The position numbers and the translations under genes are program-made. DNA of 15,066 bases, from positions 1 to 15,066 of the forward strand of contig JADGHA010000050.1 of the NCBI GenBank assembly GCA_019689695.1, read 5' to 3'. This DNA is from Micromonosporaceae bacterium. GTDB lineage: Bacteria; Actinomycetota; Actinomycetes; Mycobacteriales; Micromonosporaceae. Positions 6,541-13,639 of this stretch are shown here, in pieces (position 1 is the first letter of the stretch; each line of letters begins with the position of its first letter). The notes under the pieces were generated by a model, which saw only the letters and a list, made by a program, of their open reading frames with translations, made no database searches and was not told where the DNA came from.

Positions 6541-7731
6541 TCAGTCGTCGATCGCCTGGTAGACAGCGGTCCAGAAGTCCTGCGACCTCGGCAGTCGCTG
6601 GTCGCCCGCGTGCGCCCGCTGCAGGAAGAGGATCGCGGTCATGTCCTCGGCGGGATCGTTGTACCAGGCGGTGCCGTAGAAGCCGGGCCATCCGTAGCTG
6701 CCGACCGAGGGGCCCAGGTGCGTGCGGCGGGTGCGGACGGACATCCCGAAACCCCACCCCATGGCGTCGAAGTACCCCGGCCAGAACCCGGAGACCGCCT
6801 TCTGCGCCGGGGTCAGCTGGTCGCTGGTCATCAGCGTCACCGATGCCCGCGAGAGCACCCGCTCGCCGTGGTGGGCGCCGCCGGCGAGCAGCGCCGAGGC
6901 GAAGGCGAGGTAGTCGTCGGCGGTCGAGACGAGCCCGCCGCCCCCTGATTCGAACGCCGGCGGCCGGCTCCACTGGCCGTCCGGGCCGTCGTCGACGACC
7001 GGCTCGCCGGTGGCCGCGTTGTCGCGCTCGTACGCCGTCGCCAGCCGGCCGATGCTCTCGCCGCTCACGCTGAAGGCGGTGTCCTTCATCCCGAGCGGAT
7101 CGCAGATCCGCTGGCGCAGGGCGTCCCCGAAGGACATGCCCGTGGCCCGGGCGATGAGCACGCCCGTCACGTCCGCGGCGGTGTCGTACATCCAGCGCTC
7201 GCCCGGCTGGTGGACCAGCGGAAGCGCGCCCAGCCGCCGCATCCACTCGTCCGGCGACGGCCTGCCGAGTGCGTTCAGCGCGTCGGCGATCGGGACCGTG
7301 CCCGGCTCGGCAGGCACCATGCCGGTGCCGAGGGTGTAGGTCAGCAGATCCCGCAGGGTTATCGGCCGTTCCGCGGCAACGGTCTCCGTCAACGGCCCGG
7401 TGGGATCGGCGAGCACCCGCATGTCCGCCAGCTCCGGGAGCAGGTCGTCAACCGGGTCGTCCAAACGCAGGGTGCCGTCCTCGACCAGCGTCATCGCACA
7501 CGCGGCGACGATGGGCTTGCTCATCGAGCCCAGGCGACAGATCGTGTCGCCGGCCATCGGGATATGCGACCCCGCGCCTTCGAACGCGAGATAGCCCGCC
7601 GCTTCGACGTGCACGCCGCCGTGGCGGGCGACGACGGCCACGGCACCGGGGACGAAGCCGGAGTCGACATGACGCTCGAGTAGCGCCCGCACCCGGCCCA
7701 GCCGCTTTGAGGAGAAACCGCCAGTTGCCAT
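6541..7731 (-). CDS. Serine hydrolase of the beta-lactamase/esterase fold
   Basis: This 396-residue cytoplasmic-looking protein (no signal peptide) belongs to the class C beta-lactamase-related family that includes family VIII esterases and D-aminopeptidases. The nucleophile motif SxxK is S69-M-S-K72 (RLGSMSKPIVAA). The second motif is Y182 in MYDTAAD, where beta-lactamases have YxN; here it is YDT. The usual KTG triad near the C-terminus is replaced by a GSYGWPG segment (344-350), typical of esterase-like members. The likely activity is hydrolysis of a carboxylic ester or amide rather than antibiotic resistance. The ATG at 7731 follows GAGGAGGAG (7744-7736), which rules out a longer 69-residue extension of Arg-rich, non-family sequence. 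The VOC gene lies 89 bp upstream on the same strand and may be co-transcribed. Confidence 0.9.
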   Translation of the reverse strand: MATGGFSSKRLGRVRALLERHVDSGFVPGAVAVVARHGGVHVEAAGYLAFEGAGSHIPMAGDTICRLGSMSKPIVAACAMTLVEDGTLRLDDPVDDLLPELADMRVLADPTGPLTETVAAERPITLRDLLTYTLGTGMVPAEPGTVPIADALNALGRPSPDEWMRRLGALPLVHQPGERWMYDTAADVTGVLIARATGMSFGDALRQRICDPLGMKDTAFSVSGESIGRLATAYERDNAATGEPVVDDGPDGQWSRPPAFESGGGGLVSTADDYLAFASALLAGGAHHGERVLSRASVTLMTSDQLTPAQKAVSGFWPGYFDAMGWGFGMSVRTRRTHLGPSVGSYGWPGFYGTAWYNDPAEDMTAILFLQRAHAGDQRLPRSQDFWTAVYQAIDD

Positions 7732-7820
7732 CTGTCTCCTCCTCACCTCGCCCGTCCGCTGAGCATCTGCGCGACCGGCACGTCTCGGCGGCTTGCAAAG
7801 GTGCGCACCGCGCGGTCGAC

Positions 7821-8255
7821 TCAGTCGAGATCGAACTCGTTGCCCTCGATATCCCGCATCACGATGGTCGACTCGTTGTAGCCGTCGGCGGGCAACAGCC
7901 GCACGCGTTCGGCGCCGAGCTCGACCAGCCGGGCGCATTCGGCCTCGAGGGCGGCCAAGCGCTCGTCACCCACCAGCCCGGTGCCGACCCGCACGTCGAG
8001 ATGCACCCGATTCTTGACGACCTTGCCCTCGGGAACGCGCTGGAAGAACAGTCGCGGGCCGACACCCGTGGGATCGACGCAGGCGAACGCCGAACCCTGA
8101 CGCTCGGGCGGCAGCGTGCGATTGAAATCGCCCCACGTGGCGAACCCCGGCGGTGGCGGCGGTACGACGTACCCCAGCACCTCGCACCAGAAGCGCGCGA
8201 CCCGCTCCGGGTCCGCGCAGTCGAAGGTGACTTGGAACTGCCTGACTGACGTCAT
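7821..8255 (-). CDS. VOC-superfamily (glyoxalase-like) protein
   Basis: This 144-residue protein has the paired beta-alpha-beta-beta-beta layout of vicinal oxygen chelate proteins. The start has FQVTFDCADPERVARFW (7-23), the middle VHLDVRV (84-90), and the end IEGNEFDLD (136-144). H85 and E140 sit where metal ligands usually lie in glyoxalase-like domains. The repeated pattern of two similar halves and the length match the small Glyoxalase_6-type group often found in actinobacteria, for which no general reaction is known. The ATG at 8255 is chosen because the upstream frame is unlike the family; its ribosome binding site is weak (GGTGGG). It diverges from the secreted-protein gene. A role in fosfomycin or bleomycin resistance, or dioxygenase activity, is not supported by visible features. 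Confidence 0.85.
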   Translation of the reverse strand: MTSVRQFQVTFDCADPERVARFWCEVLGYVVPPPPPGFATWGDFNRTLPPERQGSAFACVDPTGVGPRLFFQRVPEGKVVKNRVHLDVRVGTGLVGDERLAALEAECARLVELGAERVRLLPADGYNESTIVMRDIEGNEFDLD

Positions 8256-8325
8256 CGGCCCACCATAGCCGCAGGGCCGCAGCAGTATCCCAGGGTTTCG
8301 CTCCTGACCGGGGTCCCTGACCAGG

Positions 8326-8350
8326 CTATTGATTGATACATTCTCATATG
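8326..8350 (+). promoter_or_regulatory. AT-rich promoter-like patch upstream of the secreted-protein gene
   Basis: A short AT-rich island (ATTGATTGATACATTCTC at 8328-8345, ending at CATATG) stands out in the GC-rich divergent spacer between the VOC and secreted-protein genes. It contains TACATT, a possible -10 box. Just upstream CCTGACC occurs twice (8303-8309 and 8316-8322). No well-spaced -35 was found. Confidence 0.3.
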
Positions 8351-8381
8351 TCGTCCTCGACCCGGTCGAAGGGACCCGACC

Positions 8382-8870
8382 ATGAGGATCATTCGCGCCA
8401 TCGCCGCTGCTGCCGTCGTCCTGGCGGGATTGGCCCTGCCGGCTCCCGCCCACGCCGACGGCATTCCCGCCCGCCCGTTCTACGCCGACTCCGGCGACTC
8501 CTGCACCTACGGCTACACCAGGGGCACCCTGATCTGGCGTTCCCCCGGGCCGATGAACGTCATCGCGGTCGACGTGAGCGGGTCGGTCGTCGACCGGCCA
8601 ACCCTGGCCGAGCCCACCCTCTGCCGGGACGACGGCTTCTACACCATCGCCACGTTCACCGCCTACTCCGGTAGGGCCGCCGTGGACCGCCGAGCCGTCA
8701 AGGCCGACAACGGCGAGGAGCCGTTCCAGTTCATCCTCGGCGGGAACAGCGCGGCCTCAGGCCTCACCCACCTGGTGGTCCAGGTCTGCCGCAGCCCGCT
8801 GGTCACCCTGCCGCCGAGCTACTGCGGCAAGCCGGTGACGTACTACCCGACCGTCATCGGCCCGGCGTAG
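8382..8870 (+). CDS. Small secreted protein of unknown function
   Basis: This 162-residue protein starts with a clear Sec signal peptide: positively charged MRIIR, a hydrophobic run (IAAAAVVLAGLALP), and a probable cleavage site AHA|DG after residue 25. The mature part is about 137 residues with four cysteines (C41, C81, C136, C148), suited to two disulfides. It appears rich in beta strands, with alternating segments such as MNVIAVDVSGSVV and GLTHLVVQVC. I do not recognise a family. The start is supported by GAAGGGA at 8368-8374, seven bases before the ATG. It faces the exporter gene tail to tail, and its last 114 bp are also read antisense as the exporter's C-terminus. An extracellular role is inferred only from the signal peptide. 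Confidence 0.8.
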   Translation: MRIIRAIAAAAVVLAGLALPAPAHADGIPARPFYADSGDSCTYGYTRGTLIWRSPGPMNVIAVDVSGSVVDRPTLAEPTLCRDDGFYTIATFTAYSGRAAVDRRAVKADNGEEPFQFILGGNSAASGLTHLVVQVCRSPLVTLPPSYCGKPVTYYPTVIGPA

Positions 8871-9725
8871 CGGGTTTCGGGCCCTGGCCGCCGAGCCCAG
8901 GCCGGCGGCCAGGCCCAGCGCGACCACCAGCACGCCGGCGGCCTGCGCCGGCGACGGCAGGTCGATGTCCTGGACGGCCGCCGAGATCAGCGTCGTCACC
9001 GGCAGCAGGCCCACGAGCATGCCGGCACGCTCCACGCCCAGCCGGGCGATCCCGCCGTACCACAGCAGGAACACCAGGACGGTGAGCACCACGGCCAGGT
9101 AGGCCAGGGTGGCTGCCTCGGGCACGGTAGGCAGCCGCATCCGGCCCAGCTCACCGAGCGGGATGGCCGGCACCAGGAGCAGGGGTACGGAGAACGCGCA
9201 GGCCCAGGTGGTGACGCCGACCGAGCCGAGCCGTGGCAGTACGGACGCGGCCACCAGTGAGAAGCACACCTCGCCGACGAACGCGCCGAGCGCGGCGAGC
9301 AGCCCGATCCGGTCGGCGTGCCCGCCGCCGTGCACCAGCGCGGCCCCGGCGACCACCACGGCCGATGCGGCGACCAGCCGGGGTGCGGGGCGTGACCGCC
9401 GCAGCAGCGGGCCGGCCACGGCGATTCCCAGGGGAGCGGCGCCCACGATGGTGCCGACCATCGCGGCGTCGGCGTGCCGCAGCGCGGCGAGCAGGCACAC
9501 GTTGAAGCCGGCCATGCCGGTCGCGGCGAGCAGCAGGAGCCGGCCGAGCTCGGCGCGGGTCGGCCGGAGCAGACCGCGGCGCACCACCGCGAGAATCACG
9601 GCCGCCACGGCGTACCGGATCGCCTGCCCGGTGAGGGTCGGATAGTCGAGGATCAGCCGGCTCAGCGAGACCGAGCAGCCCAGCAGCGCCATGCCTGCGA
9701 CACACATGAGGACACCCAGCTTCAC
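8757..9725 (-). CDS. EamA/DMT-family membrane transporter
   Basis: From GTG 9725 this gives 322 residues with about ten hydrophobic segments and the internal duplication of the drug/metabolite transporter superfamily. Examples are VLMCVAGMALLGCSVSLSRL in the first half and MLVGLLPVTTLISAAV in the second. EamA exporters move amino acids, metabolites or toxic compounds out of the cell. The start is uncertain: GTG 9725 has no clear ribosome binding site, and ATG 9707 is an alternative. The last helix ends near residue 277; the remaining ~45 residues are Arg-rich and mostly lie antisense to the secreted-protein gene. This looks unnatural for the family. Either the stop was lost or a frameshift is present, since a neighbouring frame would stop at 8854. 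The gene diverges from a MocR regulator, a common exporter-regulator pairing. Confidence 0.82.
   Translation of the reverse strand: MKLGVLMCVAGMALLGCSVSLSRLILDYPTLTGQAIRYAVAAVILAVVRRGLLRPTRAELGRLLLLAATGMAGFNVCLLAALRHADAAMVGTIVGAAPLGIAVAGPLLRRSRPAPRLVAASAVVVAGAALVHGGGHADRIGLLAALGAFVGEVCFSLVAASVLPRLGSVGVTTWACAFSVPLLLVPAIPLGELGRMRLPTVPEAATLAYLAVVLTVLVFLLWYGGIARLGVERAGMLVGLLPVTTLISAAVQDIDLPSPAQAAGVLVVALGLAAGLGSAARARNPLRRADDGRVVRHRLAAVARRQGDQRAAADLDHQVGEA
8883..8913 (+). terminator. Strong GC hairpin after the secreted-protein gene
   Basis: CCTGGCCGCCG (8883-8893) and CGGCGGCCAGG (8903-8913) form a perfect 11-bp stem with a 9-base loop, starting 12 bp after the secreted-protein stop. No T-run follows, so it would be a U-less actinobacterial type of terminator. 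It lies inside the 3' coding end of the exporter, where repeated Ala/Gly codons might create it by chance. Confidence 0.45.
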
Positions 9726-9745
9726 AGGGCCCGACGCTAGGGCGC

Positions 9746-9769
9746 ACAGTGGTACTCCCGACAGTGCCA
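9746..9769. promoter_or_regulatory. Candidate MocR operator between exporter and regulator
   Basis: The 72-bp divergent spacer holds ACAGTG twice (9746-9751 and 9761-9766), 15 bp apart. It also holds an imperfect inverted repeat, TGGTACT (9750-9756) and AGTGCCA (9763-9769), with six of seven pairs matching. MocR proteins typically bind repeated half-sites in such divergent spacers and often autoregulate, so this is the likely binding region. Confidence 0.45.
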
Positions 9770-9797
9770 ATCGTGACTCGAAATGGAGGACCACTTG

Positions 9798-11195
9798 GTG
9801 ACCGAGCAGGCCACCTGGGAGGCGCTGGTCCCGCTGGATCGAGCCCGACCGGGCCTGGCCGAGCAGCTGGCCGGCGCGCTGCGCGCGGCGATCGGGGACG
9901 GCCGGCTGCCGGCCGGGACCCGGCTGCCGTCCACCCGCGGCCTCGCGGCCGACCTGCGGGTGTCCCGCGGCGTCGTGGTGGCCGCCTACGAGCAACTCGC
10001 CGCGGAGGGGCGGCTGGTCGGCCGTCGCGGCTCCGGGACGGTGGTGTCGGCGGTGGCGGCGCCCACAGTAGACAGCGGTCGGGCTCCCGAGCCCCCGCGC
10101 GGGGTGGCACCGCTGCGGCCGGGCGTACCCGACCTGGGTATGTTCCCGCGGGCGGCGTGGCGCCGGGCGTACGAGTCGGCCCTGTCAGAGGCCCTGGACG
10201 CGGACCTGGACTACGGGGATCCGGCCGGGGCGCCGCGGCTGCGCCAGGAGCTGGCGGGATATCTCGGCCGGGTACGCGCGGCGCGGGTGGACGCGGCGAC
10301 GCTGCTGGTCACCACCGGTGCGGCGCAGGCGTTCGCCATCGTCGCCGCGGCGCTGCGCAGGCGCGGGGAGACCAGGATCGGCATCGAGGATCCGTGCAGT
10401 GCGCCGATCCGGGCCCACTTCGCGGCCCACGGCGTACGCCCGGTGCCGATCCCGGTCGACGCCGACGGGCTCGATGTCGCCGCGCTCGCCCGGACCCGGC
10501 TGCGGGCCGTCCTGGTGACGCCGGCACACCAGTCGCCGACCGGCGTGGTGCTGGCGCCCGCGCGCCGGGCCGCGCTGGTCCAGTGGGCGCGCCGGGTGGG
10601 TGGCCTGGTGGTGGAGGACGACTACGACGCGGAGTTCCGGTACGACCGGGACCCGGTCGGTTGCCTGCAGGGCCTGGCCCCGGACGTGGTCGCCCTCGTC
10701 GGATCGGTCAGCAAAGGCCTCGCCCCGGCGCTGAGACTGGGCTGGCTCGCCGTACCGGCACCGCTTTGCGGCCCGGCGACCGCGGTGAAGGCCGCGGCCG
10801 ACCTCGGCGGCCCGGTGGTCGAACAGCTCGCCTTCGCGCACCTGCTGGCCAGCGGCGGGTATGACCGGCATCTGCGCCGGGCGCGCCGGGTGTACCGGCA
10901 ACGGCGCGACGCGGTGGTCCAGGCGCTCGCCCGGTACCTGCCGCGGGCCCGGGTGTCCGGTGTCGCGGCCGGCTTGCACCTGGTGGTCGAGCTGCCGGAC
11001 GGGACCGACGACGTGGCCGTGGCGGCGGCCGCCCGGGCGGCGGGCCTGGGACCGCTGCCGTTGTCGCAGTTGCGGCTGCGGAGGCAGGCGGGCGCGGGCC
11101 CGGGCGGGCGGCCGCCCGGCCTGGTCATCGGGTATGCCGCGCACTCGCCGAACGAACTGGATGCCGCGGTGCAGCGGCTGGCCAAGGTAGTTTGA
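9798..11195 (+). CDS. MocR-family regulator (GntR helix-turn-helix fused to aminotransferase domain)
   Basis: This 465-residue protein has an N-terminal GntR-type winged helix (about 14-83; LPSTRGLAADLRVSRGVVVAAY). A linker follows, then a fold-type I aminotransferase-like domain (about 105-460). The PLP-binding lysine is K306 in GSVSKGLAPALRLGW; TPAHQSPTG (241-249) and VEDDYDAEFRY (272-282) are the other cofactor-pocket motifs. MocR regulators sense PLP or amino-acid aldimines and control vitamin B6, GABA, taurine or exporter genes. GTG 9798 is preferred because GGAGG lies at 9785-9789, eight bases upstream. ATG 9783 would add five residues and overlap that site. The divergent EamA exporter is the probable target. 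The DUF885 gene begins four bases after its stop, so the two are likely co-transcribed. Confidence 0.92.
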   Translation: MTEQATWEALVPLDRARPGLAEQLAGALRAAIGDGRLPAGTRLPSTRGLAADLRVSRGVVVAAYEQLAAEGRLVGRRGSGTVVSAVAAPTVDSGRAPEPPRGVAPLRPGVPDLGMFPRAAWRRAYESALSEALDADLDYGDPAGAPRLRQELAGYLGRVRAARVDAATLLVTTGAAQAFAIVAAALRRRGETRIGIEDPCSAPIRAHFAAHGVRPVPIPVDADGLDVAALARTRLRAVLVTPAHQSPTGVVLAPARRAALVQWARRVGGLVVEDDYDAEFRYDRDPVGCLQGLAPDVVALVGSVSKGLAPALRLGWLAVPAPLCGPATAVKAAADLGGPVVEQLAFAHLLASGGYDRHLRRARRVYRQRRDAVVQALARYLPRARVSGVAAGLHLVVELPDGTDDVAVAAAARAAGLGPLPLSQLRLRRQAGAGPGGRPPGLVIGYAAHSPNELDAAVQRLAKVV

Positions 11196-11199
11196 GGGG

Positions 11200-12822
11200 A
11201 TGCCACAGCCCTTCGCACCCCTCGCCGAGCGCATCGTCGACGCCCTCTTGGCGGCCGACCCGGTCATGGCCATGTACGCCGGTGACCACCGGTTCGACGA
11301 CCGGTTGCCGGACCACTCCCCGGATGGGGTGGCCGGGCGGGTCGCCATGCTGCGGGACGCGGCGAACGCACTGGCGCAAGTGGACTCCGCCGGCCTCGAC
11401 GCGGAGGAGCGGGTCGACCACGAGCTGCTGTCCGCGCTGGTCGAGCGCGGCCTGTTCGAGCTGACCGAAATCCGTGAGCACGAGTGGAACCCGCTGGAGC
11501 ACAACCCAGGACCGCTGCTGTACTCGCTGATCGCCCGGCCGTTCGCGCCAGTCGGGCAGCGCCTGGAGAGCCTCGCCGCCCGGCTGGCCGCGATCCCGGA
11601 CGCGCTGGCGGTGGCGCGTACCGTGCTGCGTGGCTGCCCGCGGATCCACGTGGAGACCGCGGTCGGCCAGTTCGAAGGCACTGCCGCGCTGATCCGCGAC
11701 GAGGTGCCGACGCTGGTCCGCCAGGCGCCCACGCTTGCCGGCAGGGTCCAGCCCGCCGCCGAGGCCGCCGTCGCTGCGCTGGAGGAGTTCACCCGATGGC
11801 TGTCCACACAGGGCGACGGCGGGCGCGACCCGAGGCTGGGACGGCGGCTGTGGGAGGCGCGGCTGTGGCACACATTGGACACTGAGCTGTCCGCGGCCGA
11901 CGTGATGTCCCGGGCCGAGGCCAACCTGGAGCGGGCCACCGCCGAGCTGCGGGAAGCGGCGGCGGCGCTCGTCGGCGGCGCGCCGGACGACCGGACCGTG
12001 CGCCGGGCGCTGGACCAGCTCGCCGCCGAACACCCGGACGATTCGTCCATCGTGGAGCTGGCCAAGGCGACGCTGGTGGAGACCACCGAGTTCGTCCGCG
12101 AGCACGACCTGGTCTCGCTGGTCGACGACGAGTGTGTGATCCAGGTGATGCCGGAGTTCGCCCGCGGCGTCGCGGGCGCGTACTGCGACCCGCCCGGCCC
12201 GCTGGAGACGGCGGACGTGCCGACGTTCTACTGCATCGCGCCGACCCCGGCGGACTGGCCGGCGGAGCGGGTGGAGTCGTTCTACCGCGAGTACAACAAC
12301 CACATGATCCACAACCTGACCGTGCACGAGGCGATGCCCGGCCACTTCCTGCAGCTGGCCCATGCCCGGCGGTTCCGGGGCAGCACCCGGGTGCGGTCAC
12401 TGGGGTTCTCCGGCCCGTTCGTGGAAGGCTGGGCGGTCTACGCCGAGGAGCTGATGGCCGACCACGGCTACCACGGGCTGCCGCTGCGGCTGCAGCAGCT
12501 CAAGATGCAGCTGCGCATGACCATCAACGCGATGCTGGACCAGCTGGCGCACTGCGAGAACCTCTCCGAGGCAGAGGCGATGGCGCTGATGACCGAGCGT
12601 GGGTTCCAGGAGGAGGGCGAGGCCGCCGGTAAGTGGCGGCGGGCGCTGCTCACCTCGACCCAGCTGTCCACGTACTTCGTGGGGTACACCGAGGTGGCGT
12701 CGATCGCCCGGGAGCGGCCGGCCGGGGTGTCGGAGCGTGCATGGCACGACACGATGCTCGCCCACGGCTCGCCGCCGCCGCGGCACCTGCGCACGCTGCT
12801 CAGCGGCGCCGCTGGTCGCTGA
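11200..12822 (+). CDS. DUF885-family putative metallohydrolase
   Basis: This 540-residue protein matches the DUF885 family, whose members are regarded as zinc-dependent peptidase-like enzymes of mostly unknown substrate. The hallmark HExxPGH motif is H376-E377-A-M-P-G-H382 (TVHEAMPGHFLQLAH), followed 27 residues later by E409-G-W, the likely third ligand. An early helix-rich region carries HELLSALVE and EHEWNPLEHNP. No signal peptide is visible, so a cytoplasmic location is likely. The ATG at 11200 is preceded by TGAGGGG, overlapping the MocR stop. The tight spacing suggests co-transcription with MocR, but a functional link is not implied. Its 3' end overlaps the convergent lipoprotein gene by 23 bp. 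Confidence 0.88.
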   Translation: MPQPFAPLAERIVDALLAADPVMAMYAGDHRFDDRLPDHSPDGVAGRVAMLRDAANALAQVDSAGLDAEERVDHELLSALVERGLFELTEIREHEWNPLEHNPGPLLYSLIARPFAPVGQRLESLAARLAAIPDALAVARTVLRGCPRIHVETAVGQFEGTAALIRDEVPTLVRQAPTLAGRVQPAAEAAVAALEEFTRWLSTQGDGGRDPRLGRRLWEARLWHTLDTELSAADVMSRAEANLERATAELREAAAALVGGAPDDRTVRRALDQLAAEHPDDSSIVELAKATLVETTEFVREHDLVSLVDDECVIQVMPEFARGVAGAYCDPPGPLETADVPTFYCIAPTPADWPAERVESFYREYNNHMIHNLTVHEAMPGHFLQLAHARRFRGSTRVRSLGFSGPFVEGWAVYAEELMADHGYHGLPLRLQQLKMQLRMTINAMLDQLAHCENLSEAEAMALMTERGFQEEGEAAGKWRRALLTSTQLSTYFVGYTEVASIARERPAGVSERAWHDTMLAHGSPPPRHLRTLLSGAAGR

Positions 12823-13498
12823 TCCGGGCGCCGGGCGGCAGGTCGAACGCGCTCTCCGCGGCGGTCTCGGAGTAGCTGATCAACGACACCTCGGTCCGCC
12901 TGCCGTCCACCGTGCCGGCGAAACTGCCGAGCACCCCCTCGGTGGTTATGCAGGCCTTGAACGGGGGCACCTGCTCGGCCTGGCGTACGTCGACGCAGCT
13001 GGCGTGCTGGCCGGCGACCGTGGTGTCGGACTGGTCGATCAGCGCGCCGCGATCCAGCGCGGCGTTGGTGAGCAGGCCCATCACCACCGCCGGGTAGACC
13101 AGACCCTGGGCGCTGGCGTCGGCCAGCACGTCGGCCGGCGGGCCGCTGGTCGACAGCGGCGGCGGGGTCAGCGTGCAGTGCGAATCGCCGCCCTGCATGC
13201 GGCACTCGGTGGTCGCGGTGGAGCTGATCACCACTTTGCCGCCCGGGTAGATGTACGCGCTGCGGGTCGGCCGGCGCGCCTGGACGATGGTCGCGGTCTG
13301 CCCGCTGGCCAGCTGGTACTGCGCGGTGTAGGTCAGCTGGCTCGCCCGGTCGAGCTGGGCGGCGAGCTCGTTGACCAGATCCGCCCGGTTGAGCACCTGC
13401 CGGGTGTCGTCGATCGTGGTGCAGCCGGCGCCGGCCAGCGCACCGAGCAGCGCCAGGCTGGCGACGGCCGCGGTACGGACGCGTTGGGCGGGACGCAT
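12800..13498 (-). CDS. Putative lipoprotein of unknown function
   Basis: This 232-residue protein begins with an Arg-containing N-region, a hydrophobic stretch (TAAVASLALLGALAG) and a lipobox-like ending GAGC at C26. The -3 residue is Gly, so the lipobox is relaxed. The exported part has cysteines C99, C108, C168 and C183. Segments such as YTAQYQLASGQTATIVQA and SAYIYPGGKVVISS resemble the strand-rich start of LolA/LppX-like lipoproteins, but no family can be named. It would be anchored outside the membrane. ATG 13498 is chosen; a TTG at 13534 would add 12 residues before the signal. No clear ribosome binding site is present. The gene converges on the DUF885 gene, overlapping its end, and diverges from enolase. 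Confidence 0.75.
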   Translation of the reverse strand: MRPAQRVRTAAVASLALLGALAGAGCTTIDDTRQVLNRADLVNELAAQLDRASQLTYTAQYQLASGQTATIVQARRPTRSAYIYPGGKVVISSTATTECRMQGGDSHCTLTPPPLSTSGPPADVLADASAQGLVYPAVVMGLLTNAALDRGALIDQSDTTVAGQHASCVDVRQAEQVPPFKACITTEGVLGSFAGTVDGRRTEVSLISYSETAAESAFDLPPGARISDQRRR

Positions 13499-13579
13499 GC
13501 AGACAGCCTGGCTGATCGGGACCGGTGCCCGCAAACCGGTTGGCCCGGTGCCGGCGGCGCCGGCCGGATCCGGTCCCGA

Positions 13580-13585
13580 TACGCT
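13580..13585 (+). promoter_or_regulatory. Possible -10 box for enolase
   Basis: TACGCT fits the actinobacterial TAnnnT -10 pattern and lies about 55 bp before the enolase start, within the 141-bp divergent spacer (13499-13639). No convincing -35 box was found. A small hairpin (CTCGC/GCGAG, 13584-13597) overlaps the expected start of transcription. Confidence 0.25.
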
Positions 13586-13639
13586 CGCACGGGCGAGAAG
13601 ACCAGACAGGCAGAAAGATCAGACAACTAGGAGCGACCA

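Noticed and set aside
6090..7073. Plus-strand open frame crossing the argS start and hydrolase end
   Set aside because: Arg/Ser-rich low-complexity product crossing an intergenic terminator; no motif.
7269..8249. Plus-strand open frame opposite the hydrolase and VOC genes
   Set aside because: No recognisable domain, and both minus-strand genes have good family motifs.
10185..12086. 633-codon minus-strand open frame across MocR and DUF885
   Set aside because: It spans two clear plus-strand genes, is Ser/Arg/Pro-rich with no motif, and is a mirror frame of high-GC coding DNA.
11125..12363. 412-codon minus-strand open frame opposite DUF885
   Set aside because: Val/Gln/Arg/His-rich antisense product without domains; the plus-strand gene has the HExxPGH motif.
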